From positions 124,001-188,000 of the forward strand of contig NZ_VBRY01000003.1 in assembly GCF_005818865.1 (NCBI RefSeq): a stretch of 64,000 nt of DNA, read 5' to 3'. Every line of letters begins with the position of its first letter. The stretch's first letter is position 1. A program made the translations under genes and the position numbers. This stretch comes from Mariprofundus erugo. GTDB lineage: Bacteria > Pseudomonadota > Zetaproteobacteria > Mariprofundales > Mariprofundaceae. The notes under the pieces are model-generated. The model was given only the letters and a program-made list of their open reading frames with translations. It was not told the DNA's origin and searched no databases. Shown one piece after another: positions 1 to 8,192 of this stretch.

Positions 1-787
1 TGGCGCAATAGGGACAATAGCTGAATTCCTGGGCGATCATGCGGGCGCATGCGGGGCAGCTGCGCTGATAGGCGAGTGAATGGCTGATTTTGACGGAGAT
101 GACGCCGGTCAGCATGGCAAAGGTTGAAATGCCGATCATGATCAGGACCGAGGCCAGGATCCGGCCTGCAGCACTGTGCGGTACGATATCGCCGTAGCCG
201 ACGGTGGTCATGGTCACCAGCGACCACCAGCAACCTTCAAATGCATTGGTGATATTCTCGGGCTCGAGCAGGTAAATCAGGTTGCCGGCGACCAGAACAA
301 TGATTGAGATTGCTGATATGACGACGGCCATGATTTCAAATACATCCCTGAGTGAAGCGATGAACAGCTGCAGGGCACGCAGGTAGCGTATCAGCTTGAG
401 CAGGCGGAATACCCTGAGCAGGCGGATGGCGGTATTGGCATCGCCCAGTATCAGCAGCGGTAGCAGGGTGGCGAGGTCCACCAGCCCGTAAAAGCTCAGC
501 GCATATGCCAGTGGTCGCCGGGCGGTCAGCAGCCGGGCGATGTATTCGATGATAAACAGTGTGATGATGCCGATTTCGACCGTGTAGAACAGGGCTTTCC
601 AGCGTGCTTCAAGGTGGCCGACTGTGGCGAACATGCCGATGATGACGCTGGCAATAATGATGATCATCAGGGTGGCATTGGTGCGCCGCCCTGCCTTTGA
701 TGAGAGATCGAACAGCCAGCGATTGAGTCTGGCTCGCAGCGGGTTGGCGATGGGTGTGTGTTTCCAGTGTCGGGCATGACGGGACAT
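1..787 (-). CDS. Voltage-gated-type potassium channel (partial, C-terminus off window)
   Basis: Six-transmembrane cation channel of the inner membrane. The visible 262 residues show an arginine-rich S4-like helix (RLLRVFRLLKLIRYLRAL) and a K+ selectivity filter TTVGYGD near residues 195-201, followed by S6. After S6 comes a short tail with CPAC (Cys244, Cys247) and CPYC (Cys258, Cys261), the spacing of a zinc ribbon. The ATG at 787 has a GGAAGGAG ribosome site just upstream. The gene runs off the left edge, so the real C-terminus is unknown. The next gene (fbp) is divergent. K+ selectivity follows from the filter; the voltage response is inferred from S4. Confidence 0.9.
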   Translation of the reverse strand, partial: MSRHARHWKHTPIANPLRARLNRWLFDLSSKAGRRTNATLMIIIIASVIIGMFATVGHLEARWKALFYTVEIGIITLFIIEYIARLLTARRPLAYALSFYGLVDLATLLPLLILGDANTAIRLLRVFRLLKLIRYLRALQLFIASLRDVFEIMAVVISAISIIVLVAGNLIYLLEPENITNAFEGCWWSLVTMTTVGYGDIVPHSAAGRILASVLIMIGISTFAMLTGVISVKISHSLAYQRSCPACARMIAQEFSYCPYCA

Positions 788-922
788 GACGCAGCTCCTT
801 CCTGTTGCAGATGATAGGGGCGAAGCACGTCGTCATCCAGCCGGGGTTTTGTATTTGGCTGCTTTATTGTTAGCATCAGCCGGCTTTTGATTTTATCCGC
901 ACGCGGATTCAGGGAGAGGGAT

Positions 923-1870
923 ATGCCAACTACATTGAACAGCATCGCCAAACAGGGAGCAAATGGCGTTGCCATGATGCCGATTATCCAGGGTGTGGGG
1001 CGTGCGGCGATTGAAATCGCAGCCGTACTGCGCGGGGCTGTATTCCGCGGTGTGCTTGGCGGTGCGGGCAGTGAGAATGTGCAGGGTGAGCAGCAGCAGA
1101 AGCTGGACGTGCTCTCCGATGAGATTTTTCTGGAAGAGATGCGTTCAACCGGTTTTGTTTGCGCGGTCGGTTCCGAGGAGCAGGAAGAGCTGCTGGTGAT
1201 TGATGAGTATGCTCATGCCGATTATGTAGTGCTGGTGGATCCGCTGGATGGTTCTTCCAATCTGGATGTGGATGGCCCTGTCGGTACCATCTTCTCCGTT
1301 GTCAGGCGCAAGACCGCCAACAGCGACTATCCGCATGTTTCCGATACGCTGCAGTCCGGCCGCAACGTGATTGCTGCAGGTTATGTGCTTTACGGTCCGG
1401 CTACGATGCTGGTTTGCTCTGTCGGTGATGGTGTGCACGGTTATACATTCAACCCGTCGGCTGCCCGTTTCGAGCTCAGCCACGCCAATATTCGCATTCC
1501 GGCCAAGGGTGGTTACTACTCGGTCAATGAGGCGAACAAGAGCAGCTGGCTTGATGGCATGGGCGACAACCTCGATCGCATGAAGGACGAGACCGGTCTC
1601 GGCATGCGTTACGTTGGCGCTATGGTTGCCGATATGCACCGTACGTTGCTCAAGGGTGGCGTATTCCTTTATCCTGCTGATAACAAAAACACCACCGGTA
1701 AGCTTCGCCTGTTGTATGAGGCGATTCCGATGGGCTTTGTGATGGAGCAGGCTGGTGGCAAGTCGATGAGCAATGGCATCCATGTGCTTGATATCGAGCC
1801 GGAAGCGCTGCATCAGCGTGTACCGGTTTATCTGGGTGCTGCGGCCAACGTCGATTCACTGCTCGGTTGA
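923..1870 (+). CDS. fbp: Fructose-1,6-bisphosphatase, class I
   Basis: Hydrolyses fructose 1,6-bisphosphate to fructose 6-phosphate and phosphate, for gluconeogenesis or the Calvin cycle, in the cytosol. The 315-residue product carries the family's metal and phosphate site DPLDGSSNLDVD at about residues 105-116 and the normal class I length. I chose the ATG at 923 (MPTTLNSI) because it has AGGGAGAGGG directly upstream; an earlier in-frame start at 887 adds 12 residues with no better site. The stop lies 3 bases before the uracil-DNA glycosylase start, so the two are probably co-transcribed. No other Calvin-cycle gene is visible here. Confidence 0.95.
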   Translation: MPTTLNSIAKQGANGVAMMPIIQGVGRAAIEIAAVLRGAVFRGVLGGAGSENVQGEQQQKLDVLSDEIFLEEMRSTGFVCAVGSEEQEELLVIDEYAHADYVVLVDPLDGSSNLDVDGPVGTIFSVVRRKTANSDYPHVSDTLQSGRNVIAAGYVLYGPATMLVCSVGDGVHGYTFNPSAARFELSHANIRIPAKGGYYSVNEANKSSWLDGMGDNLDRMKDETGLGMRYVGAMVADMHRTLLKGGVFLYPADNKNTTGKLRLLYEAIPMGFVMEQAGGKSMSNGIHVLDIEPEALHQRVPVYLGAAANVDSLLG

Positions 1871-1873
1871 GCA

Positions 1874-2686
1874 TTGCCTGACCACAAGCTGTTTGTTGAA
1901 ACATATTTGAGGGAAATCGGCGTGCAAACGCCGGTTTCCCTTCTTTCTTTTACACCCTCATTGATACCGGAGCCCGGCAAAGCTGTCTCAGCTCAGCCAG
2001 CTCTGCCTTCACCTTCCCCCCGTTCCGAAGTCGTGGCATCACGCCCCTCTGTAGCCGCGCCCGTATGCGCTGCCTCCCCGCCATCGGTCAGCGGCGGTGT
2101 TGCCGAGGCCGTCGCCCCCGTCGTCTTCAAGACACTCGATGAAATCGCTGTTTCTGCATCCGGCTGTCGCCTTTGTGCGCTGGCTGAAACGCGGACGCAG
2201 GTTGTGTTCGGCGTGGGTAATCCGGCGGCCGATATCCTGTTTATCGGTGAAGCGCCGGGGCGTGATGAGGATTTGCAGGGCGAGCCGTTTGTCGGGCGGG
2301 CCGGCCAGTTGCTTGATCGTATGCTGGTGTCGATGGGGCTGGATCGTGATGCGGTCTATATCATGAATGTGGTCAAATGCAGGCCCCCGAATAACCGGGA
2401 TCCGAGGCCGGATGAGGTGCAGGCCTGTCAGCTCTGGTTTGAACAGCAGCTGGATGCTCTGCAGCCGAAGCTGATTTGCCTGCTCGGGCGGGTGGCCGCA
2501 CAAACCGTATTGCAGACCGATGCGCCGCTGGGATCACTGCGTGGTCGCTGGCATGCTTTTCAGGGCATACCGACGCTGGTGACCTATCATCCTGCCTACC
2601 TTTTGCGTTCACCTCAGCAGAAGCAGAAGAGCTGGAGCGATCTTTGTGTGCTGAGTCATCGCTACAGCGAGCTGGTGCAACGCTGA
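1874..2686 (+). CDS. Uracil-DNA glycosylase, family 4 (Fe-S type)
   Basis: Removes uracil from DNA in base excision repair. The C-terminal two thirds match family 4: the first Fe-S cysteines CRLC, motif [20 protein letters not shown], the [13 protein letters not shown] segment, a further Cys in QACQLW, and the uracil/active-site motif YHPAYLL. Residues about 20-85 are a Pro/Ala/Ser-rich linker. The start is a TTG at 1874, kept because [11 protein letters not shown] resembles the N-terminal helix of proteobacterial family members. A GTG at 1922 with a better purine-rich site is the alternative. 270 residues is normal for the family. Confidence 0.9.
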   Translation: MPDHKLFVETYLREIGVQTPVSLLSFTPSLIPEPGKAVSAQPALPSPSPRSEVVASRPSVAAPVCAASPPSVSGGVAEAVAPVVFKTLDEIAVSASGCRLCALAETRTQVVFGVGNPAADILFIGEAPGRDEDLQGEPFVGRAGQLLDRMLVSMGLDRDAVYIMNVVKCRPPNNRDPRPDEVQACQLWFEQQLDALQPKLICLLGRVAAQTVLQTDAPLGSLRGRWHAFQGIPTLVTYHPAYLLRSPQQKQKSWSDLCVLSHRYSELVQR

Positions 2687-2734
2687 CCAAAAGCGCTGCC
2701 ATTTTTTATGACAGCTTGTGCATGGAGGGATGTT

Positions 2735-3985
2735 TCAGCTGAGGATCAGGCCGGCAATGGTGCCGGTCAGACAGGTGGCCAGAGTGCCTGCCACGATCGA
2801 CTTCATGCCCAGCTCAACAATTTCACCGCGCCGCTCGGGAACCATGGCCGCCATGCCACCGAGCATGATGCCGAGGCTGCCCAGATTGGCAAAGCCGCAC
2901 ATGGCATAGGTCATGATCAGTTTCGAGTGCTGACTCAGGGTGCCCTCAGGCAGAGCCGCCATTTGCAGGTAGGCGATAAACTCATTCAATACTGTTTTGG
3001 TGCCCATCAGGGCGCCGGCGGTGCTGGCTTCGCTCCATGGAATGCCCATCAGCCATACCATGGGGGCCATCAGCCAGCCAAGCATGCGCTCAAGGCTCAG
3101 CGGCGCGCTGTTAAACGAGGGTAGCAGTGCCAGGATCTGGTTGACCAGATTGACCAGTGCAACCAGGACCACCAGCATGACAATAATATTGGCCAGAAGT
3201 TTCAGGCCATCGGTGGCGCCGCGGGTGACAGCGTCCATGCTGCTGGTCGCCGGGTTGGGGTTATGCAGGCTGGCCGGGGCTGTGTGTGTGCTGCCTGGAA
3301 TCATGATCAGTGCAATCATCAGGGCTGCCGGTGCTGAAATCAGCGAGGCGGTGAAAATATGACCCATCGCATCAGGGATTGTATGGCCGAGAATGGCGGC
3401 ATAGAGCGCCATCATGGTGCCGGCGATCGTAGCCATGCCCGAGGTCATCAGAGCGAACAGTTCGCTGCGACTCATCTCTTTAAGATAGGGGCGCACCAGC
3501 AGAGGTGCCTCGATCATGCCGACAAAAATATTGGCCGTGGCACTCAGGCCGAGCGCACCGCCAATGCCCATGGTCCGGCTGAGCAACCATGCAAATGCTT
3601 TGACCAGTAAAGGCAGAATGCGCCAGTAAAAGAGTAGCGCCGAGAGCGCGCTCATCACCAGAATCAGTGGCAGGGCACGAAAGGCCAGAATAAAGCTGTT
3701 GCCATTGTTGCTGTCGGTAAATGGTGTGGCTCCGCCGCCGAGATAACCGAAAACAAAGGCTGTGCCTGCCTGGGTGGCATTTTGCAGGGCCATGATGATG
3801 CCGTTAAGGCTTAAAAAGAGCTGTTGAAACAAAGGCAGTTTCAGCAATAGCAGGGCCAGAAACAGTTGCAGGCCAAGTCCTGCGACAGCGATGCGCCAGT
3901 TGACGGCTCTCCTGTTTTCACTGAGTTGCCAGGCTAGTGCTGTGATAAGGATCAGTCCCAGCAGCCCCTGCGCGGTCGATTCCAT
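2735..3985 (-). CDS. Concentrative nucleoside transporter (NupC/CNT family)
   Basis: Inner-membrane symporter importing nucleosides with H+ or Na+. The 416-residue product is hydrophobic throughout and carries the CNT gate and core signatures, for example GYLGGGATPF near residues 80-90, SATANIFVGMIEAPLL, and a C-terminal half ending in the MCGFANLGSLGIMLGG block. The ATG at 3985 (MESTAQG) has GGAG 7 bases upstream; an upstream start at 4000 lacks a site. It points toward the uracil-DNA glycosylase and ends 48 bases from it. Which nucleoside is carried cannot be told from sequence. Confidence 0.9.
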   Translation of the reverse strand: MESTAQGLLGLILITALAWQLSENRRAVNWRIAVAGLGLQLFLALLLLKLPLFQQLFLSLNGIIMALQNATQAGTAFVFGYLGGGATPFTDSNNGNSFILAFRALPLILVMSALSALLFYWRILPLLVKAFAWLLSRTMGIGGALGLSATANIFVGMIEAPLLVRPYLKEMSRSELFALMTSGMATIAGTMMALYAAILGHTIPDAMGHIFTASLISAPAALMIALIMIPGSTHTAPASLHNPNPATSSMDAVTRGATDGLKLLANIIVMLVVLVALVNLVNQILALLPSFNSAPLSLERMLGWLMAPMVWLMGIPWSEASTAGALMGTKTVLNEFIAYLQMAALPEGTLSQHSKLIMTYAMCGFANLGSLGIMLGGMAAMVPERRGEIVELGMKSIVAGTLATCLTGTIAGLILS

Positions 3986-4111
3986 GGCGATCTCCTTCAC
4001 TGCCGGGCATGGCGCTCATCGAATGACGAAAAGCATGCGTTGCACAGGTTTCGATAGCCTGCTTCTGAGGGTCCGTGCGTGCAGAAGCAGCAGCTACAGG
4101 CGCCATGTTAG

Positions 4112-4140
4112 GGGGATGCTGATTTATTGCCATCCCGGTA
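4112..4140 (+). repeat. Fragment of the dispersed hairpin repeat (copy D)
   Basis: It contains GATGCTGATTTATTGCCATC, identical to the left end of the full element at 55920. The following CCGGTAA can still pair with TTGCC (one G-U), but the outer CTGATTT arm has lost its partner. This looks like a degraded copy; its right limit is unclear. Confidence 0.6.
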
Positions 4141-4177
4141 AAGAGGGTATCTCCCGGGTGACTTCAGCCGGATTTTT

Positions 4178-4252
4178 CTATCGGCATATCAGTGCGCGGG
4201 CCTGGTAAAAGGCCGCGAGCGCGATGACGATAAAGATCATATTGTATTCCAT
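4178..4252 (-). CDS. Possible 24-residue single-pass membrane peptide
   Basis: A short ORF with ATG at 4252 and TAG at 4178-4180. A strong ribosome site (GGGAGGAAG) lies 8 bases upstream. The product starts MEYNMIFIVIALAAFY and ends in Arg/Cys/Arg, so it would be one hydrophobic helix with a basic C-terminus. It sits between the endonuclease and nupC in the same direction. I recognise no family. The ribosome site is the best evidence; 24 codons alone could be chance. Confidence 0.4.
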   Translation of the reverse strand: MEYNMIFIVIALAAFYQARALICR

Positions 4253-4448
4253 GGTTGCTTCCTCCCGATCACAGGAGCCATGCTGGTCGTCAACGGGGCT
4301 GTTGAATGTATGCTGTATCACAGGTTTGGCCTTCGTTTGTACATCAGCCATTCACATGCTCGATATGGCGGAGCCTCCCTGTACCGTATGCAGTTGTCTG
4401 AATCACTACCGGGAGGTGGTGATGCAGATGATCACCGGCAGCGCCTGC

Positions 4449-5210
4449 TCAGGATTTGCCCGGGCGATGGCTGCTCTGGCCGATAAACTGGCCGGGGCGC
4501 TGACGGGTGACGACCTTGCAGTCGACCTGATGGTCGCGGAGCCGGTCATGTTTGATGTTTTCATGGCTGTCGTTTTTGTAATAAAAGCAGCGTTCGAAGC
4601 CATGGTTGTCATAGAGCATTTTCCAGAATGCCTCGGGGTAGGCGATGCCTGATTTTTTCAGGCGTTTGGGACTGTCGCTGTAGATGACGCCATTGACAAC
4701 GGTGACATGGCCGAGCTTGCGGGCGACCTGGCGTTCATATGTCTCTGCCTTGACCCATGTTTTCCGGTTAATGGCTGAGTATTGCGGGATAATATTGGCC
4801 ATCGAGTAGACCGAGTGCAGTGCCTGCGGGGAGTAGTCGAAGGAGGCGTCCGGTGCCAGGTGGCCCCGATCGGCATGAAATTCATTTTTGGTGTAATCCG
4901 AAGATGTGGTGCGGTAACGGTCGGGGATGGATGTGTCAGGGTAGAATCGAGGTCTTTTTTTGATGTCACCCTTATCGACCTTGTTGCCATCCAGTGTGTA
5001 GCCGACATAGCGGGCGCCTTTGGCATGGTAATCATAGCAGATCTGGTAAAACTTTTTGTCGAGCACCTGATCACAATTCTGCCTGTTGATAAAGTCACTG
5101 ATTTCGGTTGCTGTGGCTGTCGTGCTGAGAGTCAGGAGCATGAGGGTTGCTGTGATCCAGTGGCTGACAGTGGTGGTGCGGAAAAATGAGTGGCTGTTTT
5201 TACGGAGCAT
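4449..5210 (-). CDS. Secreted DNA/RNA non-specific endonuclease (beta-beta-alpha metal type)
   Basis: Predicted exported nuclease degrading DNA and RNA. The ATG at 5210 follows AAAGAGGTG. The product begins with a basic segment and a hydrophobic signal ending TATATE near residue 36. The family motif DRGHLAP (catalytic His) lies near residue 115, followed by YSMANIIPQ and NRKTWVKAE, which hold the conserved Asn and Glu of the NucA/EndoG fold. Residues after about 215 are basic and not conserved to my eye. A tRNA-Thr gene lies upstream on the same strand. Nutrient scavenging, with the nearby nucleoside importer, is a plausible role but is inference. Confidence 0.85.
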   Translation of the reverse strand: MLRKNSHSFFRTTTVSHWITATLMLLTLSTTATATEISDFINRQNCDQVLDKKFYQICYDYHAKGARYVGYTLDGNKVDKGDIKKRPRFYPDTSIPDRYRTTSSDYTKNEFHADRGHLAPDASFDYSPQALHSVYSMANIIPQYSAINRKTWVKAETYERQVARKLGHVTVVNGVIYSDSPKRLKKSGIAYPEAFWKMLYDNHGFERCFYYKNDSHENIKHDRLRDHQVDCKVVTRQRPGQFIGQSSHRPGKS

Positions 5211-5325
5211 GATGAACACCTCTTTTTGACGGGGCATGAGCGGGGATTGTGGCGACCTGGCATCAGATGACTTATCGCACCGGATGGTGCTGGCATAAGC
5301 TTGTCGTGAAAAAAGCGTGTCTGTG

Positions 5326-5401
5326 TGGAGCCGATGTCCGGAATCGAACCGGAGACCTTCTCATTACGAGTGAGATGCTCTACCAACTGAGCTACATCGG
5401 C
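5326..5401 (-). tRNA. tRNA-Thr (anticodon CGT)
   Basis: Reads on the minus strand from GCCGATGTAGCTCAG to the encoded ...CATCGGCTCCA. The acceptor arms GCCGATG/CATCGGC pair fully; the D loop has AGTTGGTAGAGC; the anticodon stem is TCTCA/TGAGA with loop CTCGTAA (anticodon CGT, codon ACG); the T arm holds GGTTCGATTCC. CCA is encoded. 76 nt. Confidence 0.95.
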
Positions 5402-5563
5402 CTCTGCTTCAACAGAAGGCCCGCATCTTAGCAATAAATCGTCTGATGGGAACTGCTAAGTTTTCCGGTTGCCGGGATGGTTGGCGATGGCGCTGATTTT
5501 GCTTGGCAGCTCAGGCAGCGGCATAAATCCGCGATAGACAGGGTGAGACGGGCGAGGTGGTGT

Positions 5564-6802
5564 GTGAGTACATTTGATATCAATTTGCATGAGCTGGTTT
5601 ACTCGTTATCCGATGCCCTCGATCTTGTCGGTGTTGTGCAGGTGCATCATGGCAAACGGGTTGCCTTTATGGCGGCAGAGTGTGGCAAACAGCTCGGGTT
5701 TTCTGCCGATGAGCTGGATGGTCTGTTTCAGGCGGCAATTTTGCATGATTGCGGTGTATCCAATACGGCGGTGCATGCGCGTCTGGCTCAATTTGAATGG
5801 GAGCAGTCACAGGGGCACTGTGATATCGGAGCCGCCCTGTTGCGACAGACGCCGCCACTCGCTCATCTTGCCGATGTGATTCAGTATCATCACACGCACT
5901 GGCATCAGTTGCGTGAGATTGAACTTCCGGCGCAAACCAGGCGGATGGCCAACCTTATCTTTCTGGTCGATCGGGTGGATGTGTTATCGCTGAAGGCTCA
6001 GGTCAATGATGCCAATATCCTGCTTGGTGTGGATGCGATTCTGGAGAAAATCATCAGCAAGCGGGGTGACTGGTTTGATCCCGAACTGGTTGATGCATTG
6101 ATCTATATTGCTGACTCCGAGGCCTTCTGGCTCTCTCTGGAACGCGAGCATGTGGATGGCTATGTGTCTGAATGGATGCAGCATGAGGTGGCGCGCCCGA
6201 TCAGTTTCGAGCATGTGAAAAGTCTGGTGAGAATTTTCTCTCATATTGTCGATGCCAAGAGTCCTTTTACCCGTGATCACTCCGAAGGTGTGGCGAGACT
6301 GGCCCGGTATCTGGGGGGGAAGCTGGGGCTGCCCGAACACTCCTGCGATATGCTGGAGCTGGCCGGTCTGCTGCATGATATCGGCAAGTTACGGGTGCCT
6401 GATGAGATTCTGGAAAAGCCCGGCCGATTGAATACGGTGGAGTTCAAGACGATTCAGCGCCACAGCTTTGATACGTTCAGTATTCTGAAGAAGGTCAAGG
6501 GCTTTGATGCCATTGCCCGGTGGGCCGGGCAGCATCATGAGCGGGTGGATGGCGGCGGCTACCCCTATCATACCAAAAAGAGTCTGTTGTCACTGGAGGC
6601 GCGCATCATAGCTGTGGCCGATGTGTTTCAGGCGCTGGCCCAGAATCGCCCCTACAGGCAGGCCCTGAGTGCAGCACAGGTGCTGGCTCTTCTGCAGGAG
6701 AATGTGGATGCGGGCAAGCTCGACCGGCATGTGGTGGAGCTGGTCGAGGCGGAGCTGGATACATGTTGGCGGGAAGCCACCTGTATGGAGCGCGCGCTGT
6801 AG
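5564..6802 (+). CDS. Tandem HD / HD-GYP domain protein, probable c-di-GMP phosphodiesterase
   Basis: Cytosolic protein of about 412 residues with two HD-type domains and no membrane or receiver domain. The N-terminal one has HHGKR near residue 28 and ILHDCGVS (HD at 61-62). The C-terminal one is a full HD-GYP: LLHDIGKLRVP (HD at 271-272) and HHERVDGGGYP from residue 324, the signature of enzymes hydrolysing cyclic di-GMP. The GTG at 5564 after GCGAGGTGG is preferred; an ATG at 5477 would add 29 residues of poor composition. Input signal and partner cyclase are not visible. The first domain may be regulatory. Confidence 0.8.
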   Translation: MSTFDINLHELVYSLSDALDLVGVVQVHHGKRVAFMAAECGKQLGFSADELDGLFQAAILHDCGVSNTAVHARLAQFEWEQSQGHCDIGAALLRQTPPLAHLADVIQYHHTHWHQLREIELPAQTRRMANLIFLVDRVDVLSLKAQVNDANILLGVDAILEKIISKRGDWFDPELVDALIYIADSEAFWLSLEREHVDGYVSEWMQHEVARPISFEHVKSLVRIFSHIVDAKSPFTRDHSEGVARLARYLGGKLGLPEHSCDMLELAGLLHDIGKLRVPDEILEKPGRLNTVEFKTIQRHSFDTFSILKKVKGFDAIARWAGQHHERVDGGGYPYHTKKSLLSLEARIIAVADVFQALAQNRPYRQALSAAQVLALLQENVDAGKLDRHVVELVEAELDTCWREATCMERAL

Positions 6803-6830
6803 CAGCGGGATGGCCGTTACTGCGCGATGG

Positions 6831-7553
6831 CTATTCCGGGCGAATGGCCTGAATGGCTGCCAGTAGTGCCGGTGCGGCAGTTTCCGTGCGCAGAATGCGG
6901 GGGCCAAAGGCAATGCAGGCAAATCCCAGCTGTTCCAGCGTTGCGATATCCTGATCGCTCCAGCCACCCTCCGGGCCGATCGCCAGGGTGATGTCGGTGG
7001 CTGCCTGCAGGATGTCGCGTGTTTGTGGCCAGGTTTGATCTGTGTGGGGATGGAGGGTGAGTCCGCTGCCATGGCAGGGCACATCGGCAAGGTGATGGTG
7101 CCAGCTGACTGACGGCACGATCGTGCGTCCGCTTTGCTCTGAAGCTTCGGTGATGATTTTCTGCCAGCGATCGAGACGGGCATCCAGTCTGGAGCCTTCA
7201 AGTTTCAGTGAGGAGCGCTCGGAGCGTGTGATGTGGAAGCTGGCTGCGCCAAGTTCAGTGGCCTTTTGCAGTACGGTTTCAATCTTCTCGCTGCGGCAGG
7301 CTGACTGGACGATATGGACCCTGCATGCCATCTCCCGGCTGACATCGTGGTGGGCTGATACCAGACATGATGCATGCTGTTTGGAGAGGTTCTCAATGGT
7401 GGCATCAAACTCTCCGCCCTGACCGTTGAACAGCGTCAGCGGGTCGCCTGCATTGTGGCGCATGACGTGTCGAAGGTAGTGGGCCTGATCGGCAGGCAGC
7501 TCGACAGAGGTACCGATTTTCAGTGGCTGATTGATAAAAACGCGGCATGACAT
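6831..7553 (-). CDS. rsmE: 16S rRNA (uracil1498-N3)-methyltransferase RsmE
   Basis: SPOUT-fold enzyme methylating N3 of U1498 in 16S rRNA with S-adenosylmethionine. The 240-residue product shows the N-terminal PUA-like region (HYLRHVMRHNAGD), KATELGA, SERSSLK, EASEQSGR, the knot motif AIGPEGGWSDQD and the C-terminal LGPRILRTETA-type ending (here FGPRILRTETAAPA). Length and motif order are standard. It converges with the HD-GYP gene and diverges from ubiC. Confidence 0.95.
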   Translation of the reverse strand: MSCRVFINQPLKIGTSVELPADQAHYLRHVMRHNAGDPLTLFNGQGGEFDATIENLSKQHASCLVSAHHDVSREMACRVHIVQSACRSEKIETVLQKATELGAASFHITRSERSSLKLEGSRLDARLDRWQKIITEASEQSGRTIVPSVSWHHHLADVPCHGSGLTLHPHTDQTWPQTRDILQAATDITLAIGPEGGWSDQDIATLEQLGFACIAFGPRILRTETAAPALLAAIQAIRPE

Positions 7554-7628
7554 GGTGGCGGATTTGGCCTGATTGGATGCAAGTATGCAAGGCCTTGACC
7601 GTGGCAGCTGTTAGATCATGATGCGCGC

Positions 7629-8192
7629 ATGTTTTTTGGCGCTATAGAGTTGCAACCCTGGCAGTCGGTCCGTACATGGAATCCGGCGGCTGCCGGCTTG
7701 AGTCGCGATATCGCGGCGGTATTGACGACCTCCGATTCTCTGACCCGCTTTCTTGAGCGTCACTTCGCCATTCGTCTTGATGTGCAGCTGCACGATCAGT
7801 TTGTCGATCTGGCCTCGGCTGAGGAGGCCAGGCTTCTGGTTTGCAAGCCGGGGGCATCCGTATTGCGGCGCCAGGTGTCGTTGTTGCACCGTGGCTCGGT
7901 GATGTTTGATGCTGAATCGGTGTTGCCACTGGAGAGTCTGCCGGCTGATCTGATGCGTGAGCTGCAGGAGGGCGTGCGTCCTTTGGGTAATCTGTTGCTT
8001 GATCGCGGTTTGTCGCTGGCGCGCTCGGATCTCGGCGTTGTGCAGCTGGATATGGAGGGGATTTATCGGGGGCGCTGGGCCAGACGTTCTGTGCTGCGCT
8101 CTCCATCCGGAACGCGTGCGCTGGTGGTTGAGGTGTTTCATCCGGTGATCTGGCAGCGTGTTGAGGGTGCCTCCCGCCGTTACCCGCAGTGA
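7629..8192 (+). CDS. ubiC: Chorismate pyruvate-lyase (UbiC-like)
   Basis: Predicted to convert chorismate to 4-hydroxybenzoate plus pyruvate, the first committed ubiquinone step. The 187-residue product has the UbiC/UTRA-like layout: an N-terminal LTTSDSLTRFLERH segment, a central R-rich sheet (VLRRQVSLLHRG), and a C-terminal RRSVLRSPSG motif. Similarity is moderate, but the 4-base GTGA overlap with ubiA gives strong support. The ATG at 7629 lacks a clear ribosome site, so the exact start is uncertain. Confidence 0.8.
   Translation: MFFGAIELQPWQSVRTWNPAAAGLSRDIAAVLTTSDSLTRFLERHFAIRLDVQLHDQFVDLASAEEARLLVCKPGASVLRRQVSLLHRGSVMFDAESVLPLESLPADLMRELQEGVRPLGNLLLDRGLSLARSDLGVVQLDMEGIYRGRWARRSVLRSPSGTRALVVEVFHPVIWQRVEGASRRYPQ

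Larger units (their letters stand above)
3986..4448. other. Intergenic stretch with a repeat fragment and a possible small ORF
   Basis: This 463-bp gap between the endonuclease and nupC (both on the minus strand) holds a fragment of the dispersed repeat (4112-4140) and a possible 24-codon minus-strand ORF (4178-4252). I see no tRNA, no strong terminator and no convincing -10/-35 pair in the rest. Confidence 0.5.

Noticed and set aside
2693-2717. Hairpin with CAT-TTTTT-ATG core between the glycosylase and nupC
   Set aside because: Short stem with mismatch and no proper T run; not enough for a terminator call.
4224-4652. Plus-strand 142-codon frame opposite the endonuclease 3' end
   Set aside because: Overlaps a clear gene on the other strand; no family resemblance or start signal.
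5132-5434. Minus-strand frame of 100 codons containing AQLVEHLTRNEKVSGSIP
   Set aside because: It is the translation of the tRNA-Thr gene, a familiar false protein.
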